Position numbers and translations under genes: made by a program. Positions 42,404 through 50,178 of a stretch of 64,000 bases of DNA are shown piece after piece (positions within the stretch are counted from its first letter, which is position 1; each line of letters starts with the position of its first letter). This DNA comes from Pedobacter jeongneungensis (GTDB lineage Bacteria; Bacteroidota; Bacteroidia; Sphingobacteriales; Sphingobacteriaceae). Under the pieces are notes generated by a model. The model saw nothing but the letters and a program-made list of their open reading frames with translations, was not told where the DNA came from and did no database searches. The stretch spans positions 62,001-126,000 of the forward strand of contig NZ_AYMG01000003.1 of the NCBI RefSeq assembly GCF_000633455.1. The letters are read 5' to 3'.

Positions 42404-42772
42404 GTTTGGGCGCAAAGGTAAGAAAAGCTTAGCGCATTTGTTGTCACCGTCATCCTGAGCGTAGCGAAGGATCTCCAACCGATGAAACACTGAACGCTCA
42501 AACTACGCTACTTGCAAAAATATAGGCTCATTTAAGCAAATGCTAACGCAAAATAGATTCTTCACTGCGTTCAGAATAACAGAATATAGTTCTATTCTTT
42601 CCTCTCTCTGTCATCCTGAGTGCAACGAAGGATCCCTGACCGATGAAACACAGAACCAAAATTACACTCCCGATCAAGGTAAAATATTCATTTAAATTCT
42701 CGCTTGCTCAAAAGAGATCCTTCGCTGCGCTCAGGATGACAAAGACTTAGAAAAAAATATTTATTTTTAATA
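42404..42772. repeat. GTCATCCTGAGC repeat units and inverted pair
   Basis: One unit begins at about 42447 (GTCATCCTGAGCGTAGCGAA) and another at about 42611 (GTCATCCTGAGTGCAACGAA). An inverted arm GATCCTTCGCTGCGCTCAGG ATGAC lies at about 42715-42740. The inverted arms can form a long cruciform. The units also carry CCGATGAAACAC and CTAATACAAAA-type segments of the main array at 43102-43720. Confidence 0.75.
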
Positions 42773-43074
42773 ATGGATCACAACTACTTCGTCTATATCT
42801 TAACCAATAAGAATAAAACTGTGGTTTACACCGGAGTAACAAACAACTTAGAAGCAAGACTAAGACAACATATCGAAAACAAAGAAAATAAATTTGCCTT
42901 TACTTATAATACAACTGCCATTATCTTGTTTACTACGAACGATTTCAATATATTGAAAATGCAATTGAGCGTGAAAAAGAAATTAAAGGCTGGACAAGGG
43001 CAAAAAAGAATGTCTTAATAGAACTTGCTAATAAAAACTGGGATTTTCTTAATGATGCAATTGCTGAAGAATAG
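42773..43074 (+). pseudogene. Frameshifted GIY-YIG endonuclease-like gene
   Basis: The first frame reads MDHNYFVYILTNKNKTVVYT, then GVTNNLEARLRQHIENKENK, a good GIY-YIG (UPF0213/YhbQ-like) N-terminus. After about residue 50 it degenerates. The next frame, from about 42929, reads LVYYERFQYIENAIEREKEI and KGWTRAKKNVLIELANKNWD, the family C-terminus, to a stop at 43074. One inserted or deleted base near 42925-42932 explains this. Family members are about 85-100 residues, matching the rejoined length. It sits inside the repeat-rich region, so decay or a sequencing error are both possible. Confidence 0.75.
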
Positions 43075-43101
43075 CACTTGATAATATTTTTTTGCCTTTA
43101 C

Positions 43102-43720
43102 TGTCATCCTGAGCGCAGCGAAGGATCTCCAACCGATGAAACACAGCCCCCTCAAAACCCACACTTACCATCAATGCCGATGATTCATTTGCCAGTGCTA
43201 ATACAAAACGGATTCTTCTTCCTCTACTGTCATCCTGAGCGCAGCGAAGGATCTCCAACCGATAAAACACAGCCCCCTCAAAACCCAGACTTACCATCAA
43301 TACCGGTGATTCATTTTAGCCAATGCTAATACAAAACAGATTCTTCATTGCATTCAGAATGACAAATTCTTCTTCCTCCAATGTCATCCTGAGCGCAGTG
43401 AAGGATCCCCAACCAATGAAACACAGCCCTCTCAAAACCCAGACTTACCATCAATGCCGGTGATTCATTTTAGCCAGTGCTAATACAAAACAGATTCTTC
43501 ATTGCATTCAGAATGACAAATTCTTCTTCCTCCACTGTCATCCTGAGCGCAGCGAAGGATCTCCAACCGATGAAACACAGCCCCCTCAAAACCCAGACTT
43601 ACCATCAATGCCGGTGATTCATTTTAGCCAGTGCTAATACAAAACAGATTCTTCTTCCTCCACTGTCATCCTGAGCGCAGCGAAGGATCTCCAACCGATA
43701 AGATACTTAACCCAAAATTA
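43102..43720 (+). repeat. Tandem repeat array of GTCATCCTGAGC units
   Basis: Units start at 43102, 43228, 43382, 43536 and 43664, with lengths 126, 154, 154 and 128 bp and a partial fifth. Every unit opens with TGTCATCCTGAGCGCAGCG or a one-base variant, continues with CAACCGATGAAACACAGC and ACCATCAATGCCGGTGATTC, and ends GATTCTTC. Long units contain an extra 26-28 bp (ATTGCATTCAGAATGACAAA) flanked by copies of GATTCTTC/ATTCTTC. No gene is seen; frames crossing it are repeat translations. Confidence 0.9.
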
Positions 43721-43854
43721 CACCTCGATCTAACCAATACTGTATTGAGGATTGTGCTCCTATTGGGCAGATTCTTCACTGCGTTCAGAATGACAAAGCC
43801 CTTTGAATGACAAAAAACAAAAACAAAACGCAATAAATTTCCTTTATTTACAAA

Positions 43855-45336
43855 ATGGATAAAAAACCCAGGGTAACCGTTATTGGCGCCGGTTTTGCAG
43901 GCTTGGCTGCAGCTGCTTTACTGGCGCAGGATGGCTGTGAAGTTACTGTTATCGAAAAAAATGAAATGGCTGGCGGCCGTGCCCGGACATGGGAAAAAGA
44001 TGGTTTTCTCTTCGATATGGGCCCAAGCTGGTACTGGATGCCCGATGTTTTCGAAAACTATTACCAACTCTTTAACAAAACAACAGCCGATTTTTATGAG
44101 CTTAAAAGGTTAAGTCCTTCTTACCGCATTTACTTTGGTAAAGATGATGCGATTGATGTGCCTACAACACGAGCTGATTTATATTCACTATTCGAACAAG
44201 TGGAACCCGGCAGCAGTAAAAACCTGCAATCTTTTCTCGATCAGGCAAAGTACAAGTACGATGTAGGCATGAACGAATATGTTTTCAAGCCCTCACACAG
44301 TGTAATGGAGTACTTCGACCCACGATTGGCTGTTAGCGGAATAAAACTGCAGCTTTTGGGCAATATGAGAAAACATGTACATCAATTATTTAAAAATGAC
44401 CGGTTAAGGAAATTATTGGAATTCCCTGTTTTATTTTTAGGCGCCACACCTCAAAATACGCCAGCGTTGTATAGTTTAATGAACTATGCCGATCTAATTC
44501 TGGGTACCTGGTACCCAATGGGCGGTATGCATAAAATTGTAAACGCTATGCAAAAAATAGCTGAAGAGCAGGGCGTAAAATTTATCTTCAATACCGAAGT
44601 AAACAAAATAGTGGTTAAAAACGATATCGCTGAAGAGGTAATTACCAATAATGGCCGCTTTAAAAGCGACTTTTTTGTAGGCAATGCCGATTATCACCAT
44701 ATAGACCAACACCTTTTTGATGCGCCTTACCGCAATTACAACGAAAAATACTGGGATACCAGAACCATGGCCCCCTCCTGCCTGTTATTTTATATAGGCT
44801 TAAATAAGAAGCTCGACAATATTTTACACCACAATCTTTTCTTCGACGAGAATTTTGACCAACACGCTGAAGAAATCTACACCGATCCGCAGTGGCCAAC
44901 AAAACCATTATTTTATGCTTGCTGTCCTTCGGTTACCGATCCGGGCGTAGCACCGGAGGGTTGCGAAAATCTTTTCTTTTTGGTTCCGCTTGCACCCGAT
45001 TTAAAAGATAGCGAAAGCAAAAGGGAAGAATATTTTAATTTATTGGTAAACCGCTTCAAAAATTTAACAGGAAACGACATTAGTGATAACATTCTGTTTA
45101 AACGGAGTTATGCCATGAACGATTTTGTTGAGGATTACCATGCCTTTAAAGGAAATGCGTATGGATTAGCAAACACTTTGAAACAGACGGCCTTTTTAAA
45201 ACCGAAGATGAAAAGTAAAGTAACAAATTTTTTATATACCGGACAATTAACCGTTCCAGGCCCCGGAGTGCCCCCTGCAATCATATCCGGGCAAGTGGTA
45301 GCAAAAGAAATAAAAAAAAAGTTAAAAAAAGCTTGA
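43855..45336 (+). CDS. crtI: CrtI-type phytoene desaturase
   Basis: This 493-residue protein has the FAD motif VTVIGAGFAGLAAAALLAQD (about 8-27), GGRARTWEKDGFLFDMGPSW (about 41-60), and the C-terminal carotenoid-desaturase signature NFLYTGQLTVPGPGVPPAII (about 460-480). It introduces double bonds into phytoene to give lycopene. It is plus-strand and monocistronic; in related Bacteroidota crtI is normally followed by crtB (phytoene synthase), but here only 557 bp separate crtI from a convergent sigma-factor gene, with no crtB. The region just upstream is a repeat array, perhaps related to rearrangement of the cluster. A candidate promoter for a small RNA overlaps its stop codon. Confidence 0.93.
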   Translation: MDKKPRVTVIGAGFAGLAAAALLAQDGCEVTVIEKNEMAGGRARTWEKDGFLFDMGPSWYWMPDVFENYYQLFNKTTADFYELKRLSPSYRIYFGKDDAIDVPTTRADLYSLFEQVEPGSSKNLQSFLDQAKYKYDVGMNEYVFKPSHSVMEYFDPRLAVSGIKLQLLGNMRKHVHQLFKNDRLRKLLEFPVLFLGATPQNTPALYSLMNYADLILGTWYPMGGMHKIVNAMQKIAEEQGVKFIFNTEVNKIVVKNDIAEEVITNNGRFKSDFFVGNADYHHIDQHLFDAPYRNYNEKYWDTRTMAPSCLLFYIGLNKKLDNILHHNLFFDENFDQHAEEIYTDPQWPTKPLFYACCPSVTDPGVAPEGCENLFFLVPLAPDLKDSESKREEYFNLLVNRFKNLTGNDISDNILFKRSYAMNDFVEDYHAFKGNAYGLANTLKQTAFLKPKMKSKVTNFLYTGQLTVPGPGVPPAIISGQVVAKEIKKKLKKA

Positions 45337-45362
45337 CAAATTTAAAATTTCCCTTATCTTTA
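45333..45362 (+). promoter_or_regulatory. Bacteroidota-type promoter overlapping the crtI stop codon
   Basis: TTG (45333-45335), 19 bp, TATCTTTA (45355-45362). It matches the TTTG / TAnnTTTG primary sigma consensus in both sequence and spacing. It faces the non-coding stretch that ends in a terminator at 45531. Confidence 0.5.
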
Positions 45363-45369
45363 TAACCAC

Positions 45370-45531
45370 AAAACAAAAACACTGCAATTAAGCTTCAAAA
45401 CACATAATCGTTCGGGGTTTGCATTTGTTTCGAAATAAGAGAGAAGGCGAATTGTTGAAAGAAAAAATAAGAATCAACTAACCAAATATATGATAAGCAA
45501 AAAGGCCTGAAGTTTCAGGCCTTTTGCTTTT
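45370..45531 (+). ncRNA. Candidate small RNA between crtI and the sigma-factor gene
   Basis: A promoter-like sequence lies just upstream, and the stretch ends at a strong terminator (45498-45531), giving about 160 nt. No reading frame of meaningful length exists; the only ATG near the end encodes six residues. TTCAAAACA near 45394 can pair with TGTTGAA near 45460, enclosing ATCGTTCGGGGTTTGCATTT. No known RNA family was recognised; a crtI 3'-UTR-derived RNA is an alternative. Confidence 0.35.
45498..45531 (+). terminator. Terminator of crtI or the candidate small RNA
   Basis: AAAAGGCCTGAA, G, TTTCAGGCCTTTT then GCTTTTTAG. A near-perfect 11-bp stem with a T-run on the plus strand, about 160 bp after the crtI stop. 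Confidence 0.85.
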
Positions 45532-45842
45532 TAGGGTATTTTGAGCACAGAATCCTGAATTTTTAACTAAGACTATAAATTACTGCCATAAATTAGTAGA
45601 CCCGATAAAGTGGAAAGCCCACAGTGAGGAACGAAGCGAGGACTTGAAACGATAGCGGGAACACCCTAACCCAAGAACTACCGAACATTACTCTCTAAAA
45701 AATAATATTCTGCTATTTCACGACTCTTAATTTGAATCACAGCTGGAAAGATTGGTAGAATATTCATTGAAGATAATTTTGATGAGGCGTGCTTTAAGAT
45801 TCCCGCCTGCGCGAGAATGACGCAACTCAAAAAATAACATCC
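45532..45842. other. Spacer with degenerate repeats
   Basis: No gene is visible. It contains GATTCCCGCCTGCGCGAGAA then TGACG (about 45799-45823), an inverted relative of the sequence at about 9842, and AACGAAGCGAGGACTTGAAA at about 45630. It separates the convergent crtI and sigma-factor genes. Confidence 0.6.
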
Positions 45843-45870
45843 AAAAAAAGGCCCAGATAAAATCTGAGCC
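45843..45870 (-). terminator. Terminator of the sigma-factor gene
   Basis: On the minus strand, GGCTCAGAT, TTT, ATCTGGGCC (one G-T wobble) is followed by TTTTTTT, 23 bp after the stop. Confidence 0.85.
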
Positions 45871-45893
45871 CCTAGTTTTTCGATGGATGTATC

Positions 45894-46424
45894 TTAAGCC
45901 ATTTCAGTACTGGCAATTTCTTTCGAATATGTTTTTAAATATTTTTTCAAGATTCCTCTGGCTACGTGGATACGTGTTTTTACCGTTCCGATTGGAATTT
46001 CTAACATATCGGCAATTTCATGGTATTTGTACCCTTCAAAATAGCGGATAAACGGTACATAATATTCTTCTGGCAATTGTGATAGGGCTTTATCAATATC
46101 GCCCAATACAAATTTACTCTCTGCCTGATTTTTAGTAGCGCTATATGAAAGGTTTGCAGAAGAAATATCTTCGCTTTGAGTAATTAAAGTATTGGTTTTT
46201 ACTAAACGACGGTAGTTATTAATGAAAGTATTTTTCATAATGGTAAACAACCAGCCTTTCAGGTTCGTACCTTCCTTAAACTTATTATAATAAGTAATTG
46301 CTTTAAGCATGGTGTCTTGAACCAAATCATTTGCGTCTTCTGCGTCTTTAGTGAAATTTAAAGCATAAGATCTAAGTGATACCGAGTGATGATTAACCAG
46401 ATGATTGAATTCAAATTTTGTCAT
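45894..46424 (-). CDS. ECF-type sigma-70 family RNA polymerase sigma factor
   Basis: This 176-residue protein has region 2 (about 10-75: AEDANDLVQDTMLKAITYYN, FKEGTNLKGWLFTIMKNTFI) and region 4 (about 115-165: LPEEYYVPFIRYFEGYKYHE, IADMLEIPIGTVKTRIHVAR). No anti-sigma gene is beside it. A sigma factor of this size is commonly adjacent to crtI/crtB in Bacteroidota, so control of carotenoid genes is a reasonable but unproven guess. It is monocistronic with its own terminator and convergent to crtI. Confidence 0.92.
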   Translation of the reverse strand: MTKFEFNHLVNHHSVSLRSYALNFTKDAEDANDLVQDTMLKAITYYNKFKEGTNLKGWLFTIMKNTFINNYRRLVKTNTLITQSEDISSANLSYSATKNQAESKFVLGDIDKALSQLPEEYYVPFIRYFEGYKYHEIADMLEIPIGTVKTRIHVARGILKKYLKTYSKEIASTEMA

Positions 46425-46547
46425 GATATTTAGCTTTAGGTAGATTAAAACAAATTGTTGCTTATTCTATTAAACCTAAACAAACTTAGTACCAAAAATT
46501 TCTGGCACGGTGCCAAAAGCGTAAAACTATGCTACAGCAACTTTTCG

Positions 46548-47564
46548 TCACAGAATATTTACTTCTCGCTCTAAAGTGACTCCAAAAGTAGACTTCACAC
46601 TGTCTATAATCTGTTCAGAAAAGTGATAGACTTCCGTGCCAGTTGCGCCGCCATGGTTAACTAAAACCAAAGCCTGGTTTTTCCAGGTGCCGGTATTACC
46701 TACAATTTTGCCTTTCCAGCCACATTGCTCAATTAGCCAGCCTGCTGCCAGTTTAATTTTATGATCTGCTGTAGGGTAATGCACCACATCGGGATGTTTG
46801 GCCACAACATCCGCAAACTCATGTTTGTCAATCACCGGATTTTTAAAAAAACTACCGGCATTGCCAATGGTTGATGGATCGGGCAATTTACTTACCCGGA
46901 TATGCGATACCGCTGCAGAAACATCGGCAATGTTTGGATTTTCAATTCCCCTGGCCTGAAGTTCGGTTTCAATCGCACCATAAGAGGTATTAATCTTTGC
47001 CGCTGAAGATAAGCGGAAAGTAACCGAAGTAATAATGTACTGCCCTTTTAATTCACCTTTAAAAATACTTTCGCGGTAGCCAAAGCGGCAATCGGCATAA
47101 GTAAAAGTTTTAATTTTTCCCGTTTTGATTTCAAATGCGGCACAACTTTCAAAAACATCTTTCAGTTCTACGCCATATGCACCAATATTCTGTATAGGCG
47201 ATGCACCCACCGTACCCGGAATTAGACTTAAATTCTCTATACCAGCAAAACCATGGTCAACACAATAGTTTACTAAATCATTCCAAACCTCACCTGCTCC
47301 CGCTGTTACATATACTTTATCTTCAATAATTTCAGATTTGATGCCTTTAATACTGATCTTGATGATCAGGCCATTGTAGTCTTGAGTGAACAACACATTA
47401 CTCCCACCACCTATAATGAATAGCTTTTGAGATCTCACCACTTCATCCAGAAAAAGCGCTCTTAAATCATCCTCAGAAAATATTTCGGCAAAATAACTGG
47501 CCTTAACATCGATACCAAAGGAGTTGTATGGTTTTAACGAAATATTTTCCTGAATTTGAAGCAT
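46548..47564 (-). CDS. murB: UDP-N-acetylenolpyruvoylglucosamine reductase MurB
   Basis: This 338-residue cytoplasmic flavoprotein reduces UDP-GlcNAc-enolpyruvate to UDP-MurNAc with NADPH, in peptidoglycan synthesis. The FAD-binding PCMH domain has KLFIIGGGSNVLFTQDYNGL and GFAGIENLSLIPGTVGASPI; catalytic Ser lies in STIGNAGSFFKNPVI and the late LEREVNIL supplies the conserved Glu. The CRFGYRESIFK block with Tyr-Arg is the type I (E. coli-like) form. Single gene, not in a dcw cluster, as usual in this phylum. Confidence 0.95.
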   Translation of the reverse strand: MLQIQENISLKPYNSFGIDVKASYFAEIFSEDDLRALFLDEVVRSQKLFIIGGGSNVLFTQDYNGLIIKISIKGIKSEIIEDKVYVTAGAGEVWNDLVNYCVDHGFAGIENLSLIPGTVGASPIQNIGAYGVELKDVFESCAAFEIKTGKIKTFTYADCRFGYRESIFKGELKGQYIITSVTFRLSSAAKINTSYGAIETELQARGIENPNIADVSAAVSHIRVSKLPDPSTIGNAGSFFKNPVIDKHEFADVVAKHPDVVHYPTADHKIKLAAGWLIEQCGWKGKIVGNTGTWKNQALVLVNHGGATGTEVYHFSEQIIDSVKSTFGVTLEREVNIL

Positions 47565-47655
47565 GCTGATTTTGTATTATGCTGCAAAAGTAAGAAATAA
47601 TAGGTAGAGTAATTTAAGGATGTAGCGTTTGCTCCACAATTAATTTAAGGGGAAA

Positions 47656-48108
47656 TTATTCTACAATCTTTGTAATTTCTTTATCAAATTTGAAATTTTT
47701 AATTACTGGCTGTGGCGCTTCTATTTTCACGCCAGAAAGTTTCCAGCCGACAAAAGTGGGTTTGGTTTTGGCAAGTTCCAGCAAACGGTACCTTTCTTTA
47801 GTCAATTGCGCACTGATTAAACCTACGCTATCTGATTCTGCCTGACTTAAATGTTCGATTTCACTTTCCAATCGGGCTAAAGTGGCATCCAGTTCATTTC
47901 CTTTTTTTATGCTATCGCCGTAAGCTTTTGGAGAAATGTTATAAAGGCTATCGAGTTTTGCATTCTCAAAGTCGAGTTTTTGCCCGCTTTTTTCGTACCC
48001 AGATTCTACGAGCGCAATTGCGCGATCTTGATCTGTCTTTGTTTTCTTACGGCATGATGTAATTGCCACTAATGATAAAAGTAAAGAGTAATAATAGATT
48101 TTTCTCAT
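47656..48108 (-). CDS. Small lipoprotein of unknown function
   Basis: This 150-residue protein has a lipobox (SLVAITSC, lipid Cys19), then a Lys/Asp-rich helical segment with KKTKTDQDRAIALVESGYEK and LEHLSQAESDSVGLISAQLT-like coil (ESEIEHLSQAESDSVGLISA). It ends in a short beta tail (FVGWKLSGVKIEAPQPVIKN). It has no known motif. It lies between murB and a second small exported protein gene, all on the minus strand. Confidence 0.7.
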   Translation of the reverse strand: MRKIYYYSLLLSLVAITSCRKKTKTDQDRAIALVESGYEKSGQKLDFENAKLDSLYNISPKAYGDSIKKGNELDATLARLESEIEHLSQAESDSVGLISAQLTKERYRLLELAKTKPTFVGWKLSGVKIEAPQPVIKNFKFDKEITKIVE

Positions 48109-48180
48109 GGCATAAGTTTAATATACGAGCACAAGCACCTTGCCAGGAATAATTATTAAACACAATTCATTCAACCATTA

Positions 48181-48852
48181 TTATTTCTTTTCTTCATCAA
48201 TTTTCTTTTTAACTGCTTTTCCCTCCTTACTGTTTTTTAAACGGTTTGAGAGTGCTCCGTATAATTCCATTGGCGAACTAAAATCAAACGCCTTGAAAAA
48301 ACCAGGGATATTGGCAAAACGTATAAAGTTGCCCACTTCGCTAAGTGCCACTGGCGAATCGGCATTTTGCTTAACGAAAGTTAACAGCTTCCGGTCTCTA
48401 AGTGCCTGCATGGCATCTTTTAATTGCTGAAGGTAAATTCCGCCTTCTATTATTTTTGCCGACTGCAAATTATAAGGGTTTTCGATATCCAATTTGATAT
48501 CTTCAAGATAAATTGTTTTCAAATTAGCACTACCACCCACAAACCAAAGCTTCTGCTTTATTTTTGATTTTACTTCCTCTAAAGTGATATCCCCGCGTTC
48601 ATCAAGAAAAATGAAACCGTCTCTTAATAAGTTGCCTTCTAAATCAGATGTTGCAGAAAGAAGAAAACGATTACCTTCCATTGGCCTCACCAAAAACAAA
48701 TCTGGTTTTCCTGCAACCGGCGCAAGGCTAACCAGATAAGCAAATTTTGAATTTTTAGGCTTTTGAACGATCCCTTCTACAGTGAATTTGATGGTTTGTG
48801 CGTGCAGTGAGCCTACAAATAGTAGTGCAAAGCAAAAAATAAGTTTTCTCAT
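48181..48852 (-). CDS. Exported protein of unknown function
   Basis: This 223-residue protein has a signal peptide (1-18, ending GSLHAQ). Residues about 20-115 look like a beta-sandwich of the DUF4369 type found before thioredoxin domains (IKFTVEGIVQKPKNSKFAYL, NRFLLSATSDLEGNLLRDGF), but there is no thioredoxin domain or Cys-X-X-Cys. The C-terminal half is helical (LQQLKDAMQALRDRKLLTFV) with a Lys-rich end. Likely periplasmic; function unknown. Confidence 0.65.
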   Translation of the reverse strand: MRKLIFCFALLFVGSLHAQTIKFTVEGIVQKPKNSKFAYLVSLAPVAGKPDLFLVRPMEGNRFLLSATSDLEGNLLRDGFIFLDERGDITLEEVKSKIKQKLWFVGGSANLKTIYLEDIKLDIENPYNLQSAKIIEGGIYLQQLKDAMQALRDRKLLTFVKQNADSPVALSEVGNFIRFANIPGFFKAFDFSSPMELYGALSNRLKNSKEGKAVKKKIDEEKK

Positions 48853-48906
48853 CAGCTTTATATTTACAATATAAATATAAAACTAATTAGTTAGTTAAAA
48901 AATATA

Positions 48907-49350
48907 TTAATCATTTTTTATTAAGTTTTTCCTTACAAATAGTAACCCAAAAGCTTTTCCTCTTTCCTTTCCCCTATTTTTATGATGGATTTTATGCGCT
49001 TTCCGCACAGCCTGTAAATAAGTATTATTGCTTTTGAAGGTTTTAAACCTGCGGTGCACAAACCAATCGTGCACCACAAAATAAACCATACCGTATAAAG
49101 AAATGCCCAAACCGATAAAAAACCTGTAACCCAAATCATCCCGATCGATATACATTAAAAACAAAGAGAGCGCAGCAAACAGTAATGCAAAAACATCATT
49201 CCACTCGAAAAATGATTTTGCCTTTTGGTGATGGCTTTTATGCAGAAACCACAGCGGACCATGGAATAAATACTTGTGTATAAACCACGACAAACACTCC
49301 ATCACAACGACGGTAAATAATACAGTTAAAACATTAAAGAATAATGACAA
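48907..49350 (-). CDS. crtZ: CrtZ-type beta-carotene hydroxylase
   Basis: This 147-residue membrane protein of the fatty-acid-hydroxylase superfamily carries the di-iron histidine clusters HKYLFH (25-30), HKSHH (37-41), HDWFVH (94-99) and HKIHH (119-123). The GPLWFLHKSHHQKAKSFFEW block is characteristic of CrtZ. It hydroxylates beta-ionone rings to give zeaxanthin. It is about 5.5 kb away from crtI and 7 kb from the lycopene cyclase, and not in an operon with either. Usual length is 150-170 residues, so it is intact. Confidence 0.92.
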   Translation of the reverse strand: MSLFFNVLTVLFTVVVMECLSWFIHKYLFHGPLWFLHKSHHQKAKSFFEWNDVFALLFAALSLFLMYIDRDDLGYRFFIGLGISLYGMVYFVVHDWFVHRRFKTFKSNNTYLQAVRKAHKIHHKNRGKERGKAFGLLFVRKNLIKND

Positions 49351-49517
49351 GATTTCTAAATGATTGGTTTGTAAAGATATATAAACAGCCGAAGAATTAA
49401 AAATGAGTCATAGAATTGTAAGCTTAATGCGCTTTTCAACAAACATTTCATGACAAATCATTTTTTAGCACTATTTTTGACTAAAATATTAAAAAAGTCA
49501 GAAAGTAGAAAAGTAAA

Positions 49518-50129
49518 ATGATTGTAGCCGATAAAAAGAGAGAGCAGATTATTGATGGTGCGATAAAACGCTTTATCCATTTTGGAATTGGTAAAACCAC
49601 GATGAATGATATTGCAGAAGATCTTTCCGTTTCCAAACCATCGCTTTATTATTATTTCCCGGATAAAAAACATTTAATTATAGGCGTAATAGAAAGGGTA
49701 TTCCACGATTTTTTTGAACTAATCAAAAAGAAATACAATCCCGATCTTCCTTTGGAAGAAATTCTTTTTAGCACTATAGACGTTAGAAATACCTTTTTCC
49801 AAAAATATTACATGTTGAGGATTACAGAAGGTATCCCTGATTTATTAAATGATGATGTAATAAAAGGTAAACTGCATGCGCTTAAAAGCTCTGAAAAAGA
49901 ATTCTTTGCAGAAATTTTTAGCCGCGCAAAAGAAAAAGGAGAGATAGAGCATGAGGATACTTTCCACGTTGCCGAACTTTATCTGGAAAGTTTGATGGGC
50001 CTTTGTACTATGTGTATAATGGAAACTGGCAAGGACCTTTTCCCGGATAAAAAAGCATTTAATAAAATGACGCTGAAGCAAAAAAACCTCACCACCATAT
50101 TTGTAAGAGGTTTAAGATGCGCAGATTGA
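49518..50129 (+). CDS. TetR-family regulator of an RND efflux operon
   Basis: This 203-residue protein has an N-terminal HTH (about 8-52: REQIIDGAIKRFIHFGIGKT, TMNDIAEDLSVSKPSLYYYF) and a helical ligand-binding half (about 60-200). It lies 49 bp upstream of TolC and in the same direction, so it is first in the TetR-TolC-adaptor-RND operon and probably represses it. Confidence 0.9.
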   Translation: MIVADKKREQIIDGAIKRFIHFGIGKTTMNDIAEDLSVSKPSLYYYFPDKKHLIIGVIERVFHDFFELIKKKYNPDLPLEEILFSTIDVRNTFFQKYYMLRITEGIPDLLNDDVIKGKLHALKSSEKEFFAEIFSRAKEKGEIEHEDTFHVAELYLESLMGLCTMCIMETGKDLFPDKKAFNKMTLKQKNLTTIFVRGLRCAD

Positions 50130-50178
50130 AATAAAAACTTAAAATAGATAAGAACCCAAAAACAAAAAACAATACATT

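Noticed and set aside
43078..43329. Reading frames on both strands in the tandem array (43049-43300 and 43078-43329)
   Set aside because: They are translations of the GTCATCCTGAGC repeat; the peptide repeats HPERSEGSPTD and LEILRCAQDD follow the DNA units and have no start context.
43102..43720. CRISPR array
   Set aside because: Units are 126-154 bp and nearly identical throughout, without short direct repeats and unique spacers; no cas genes.
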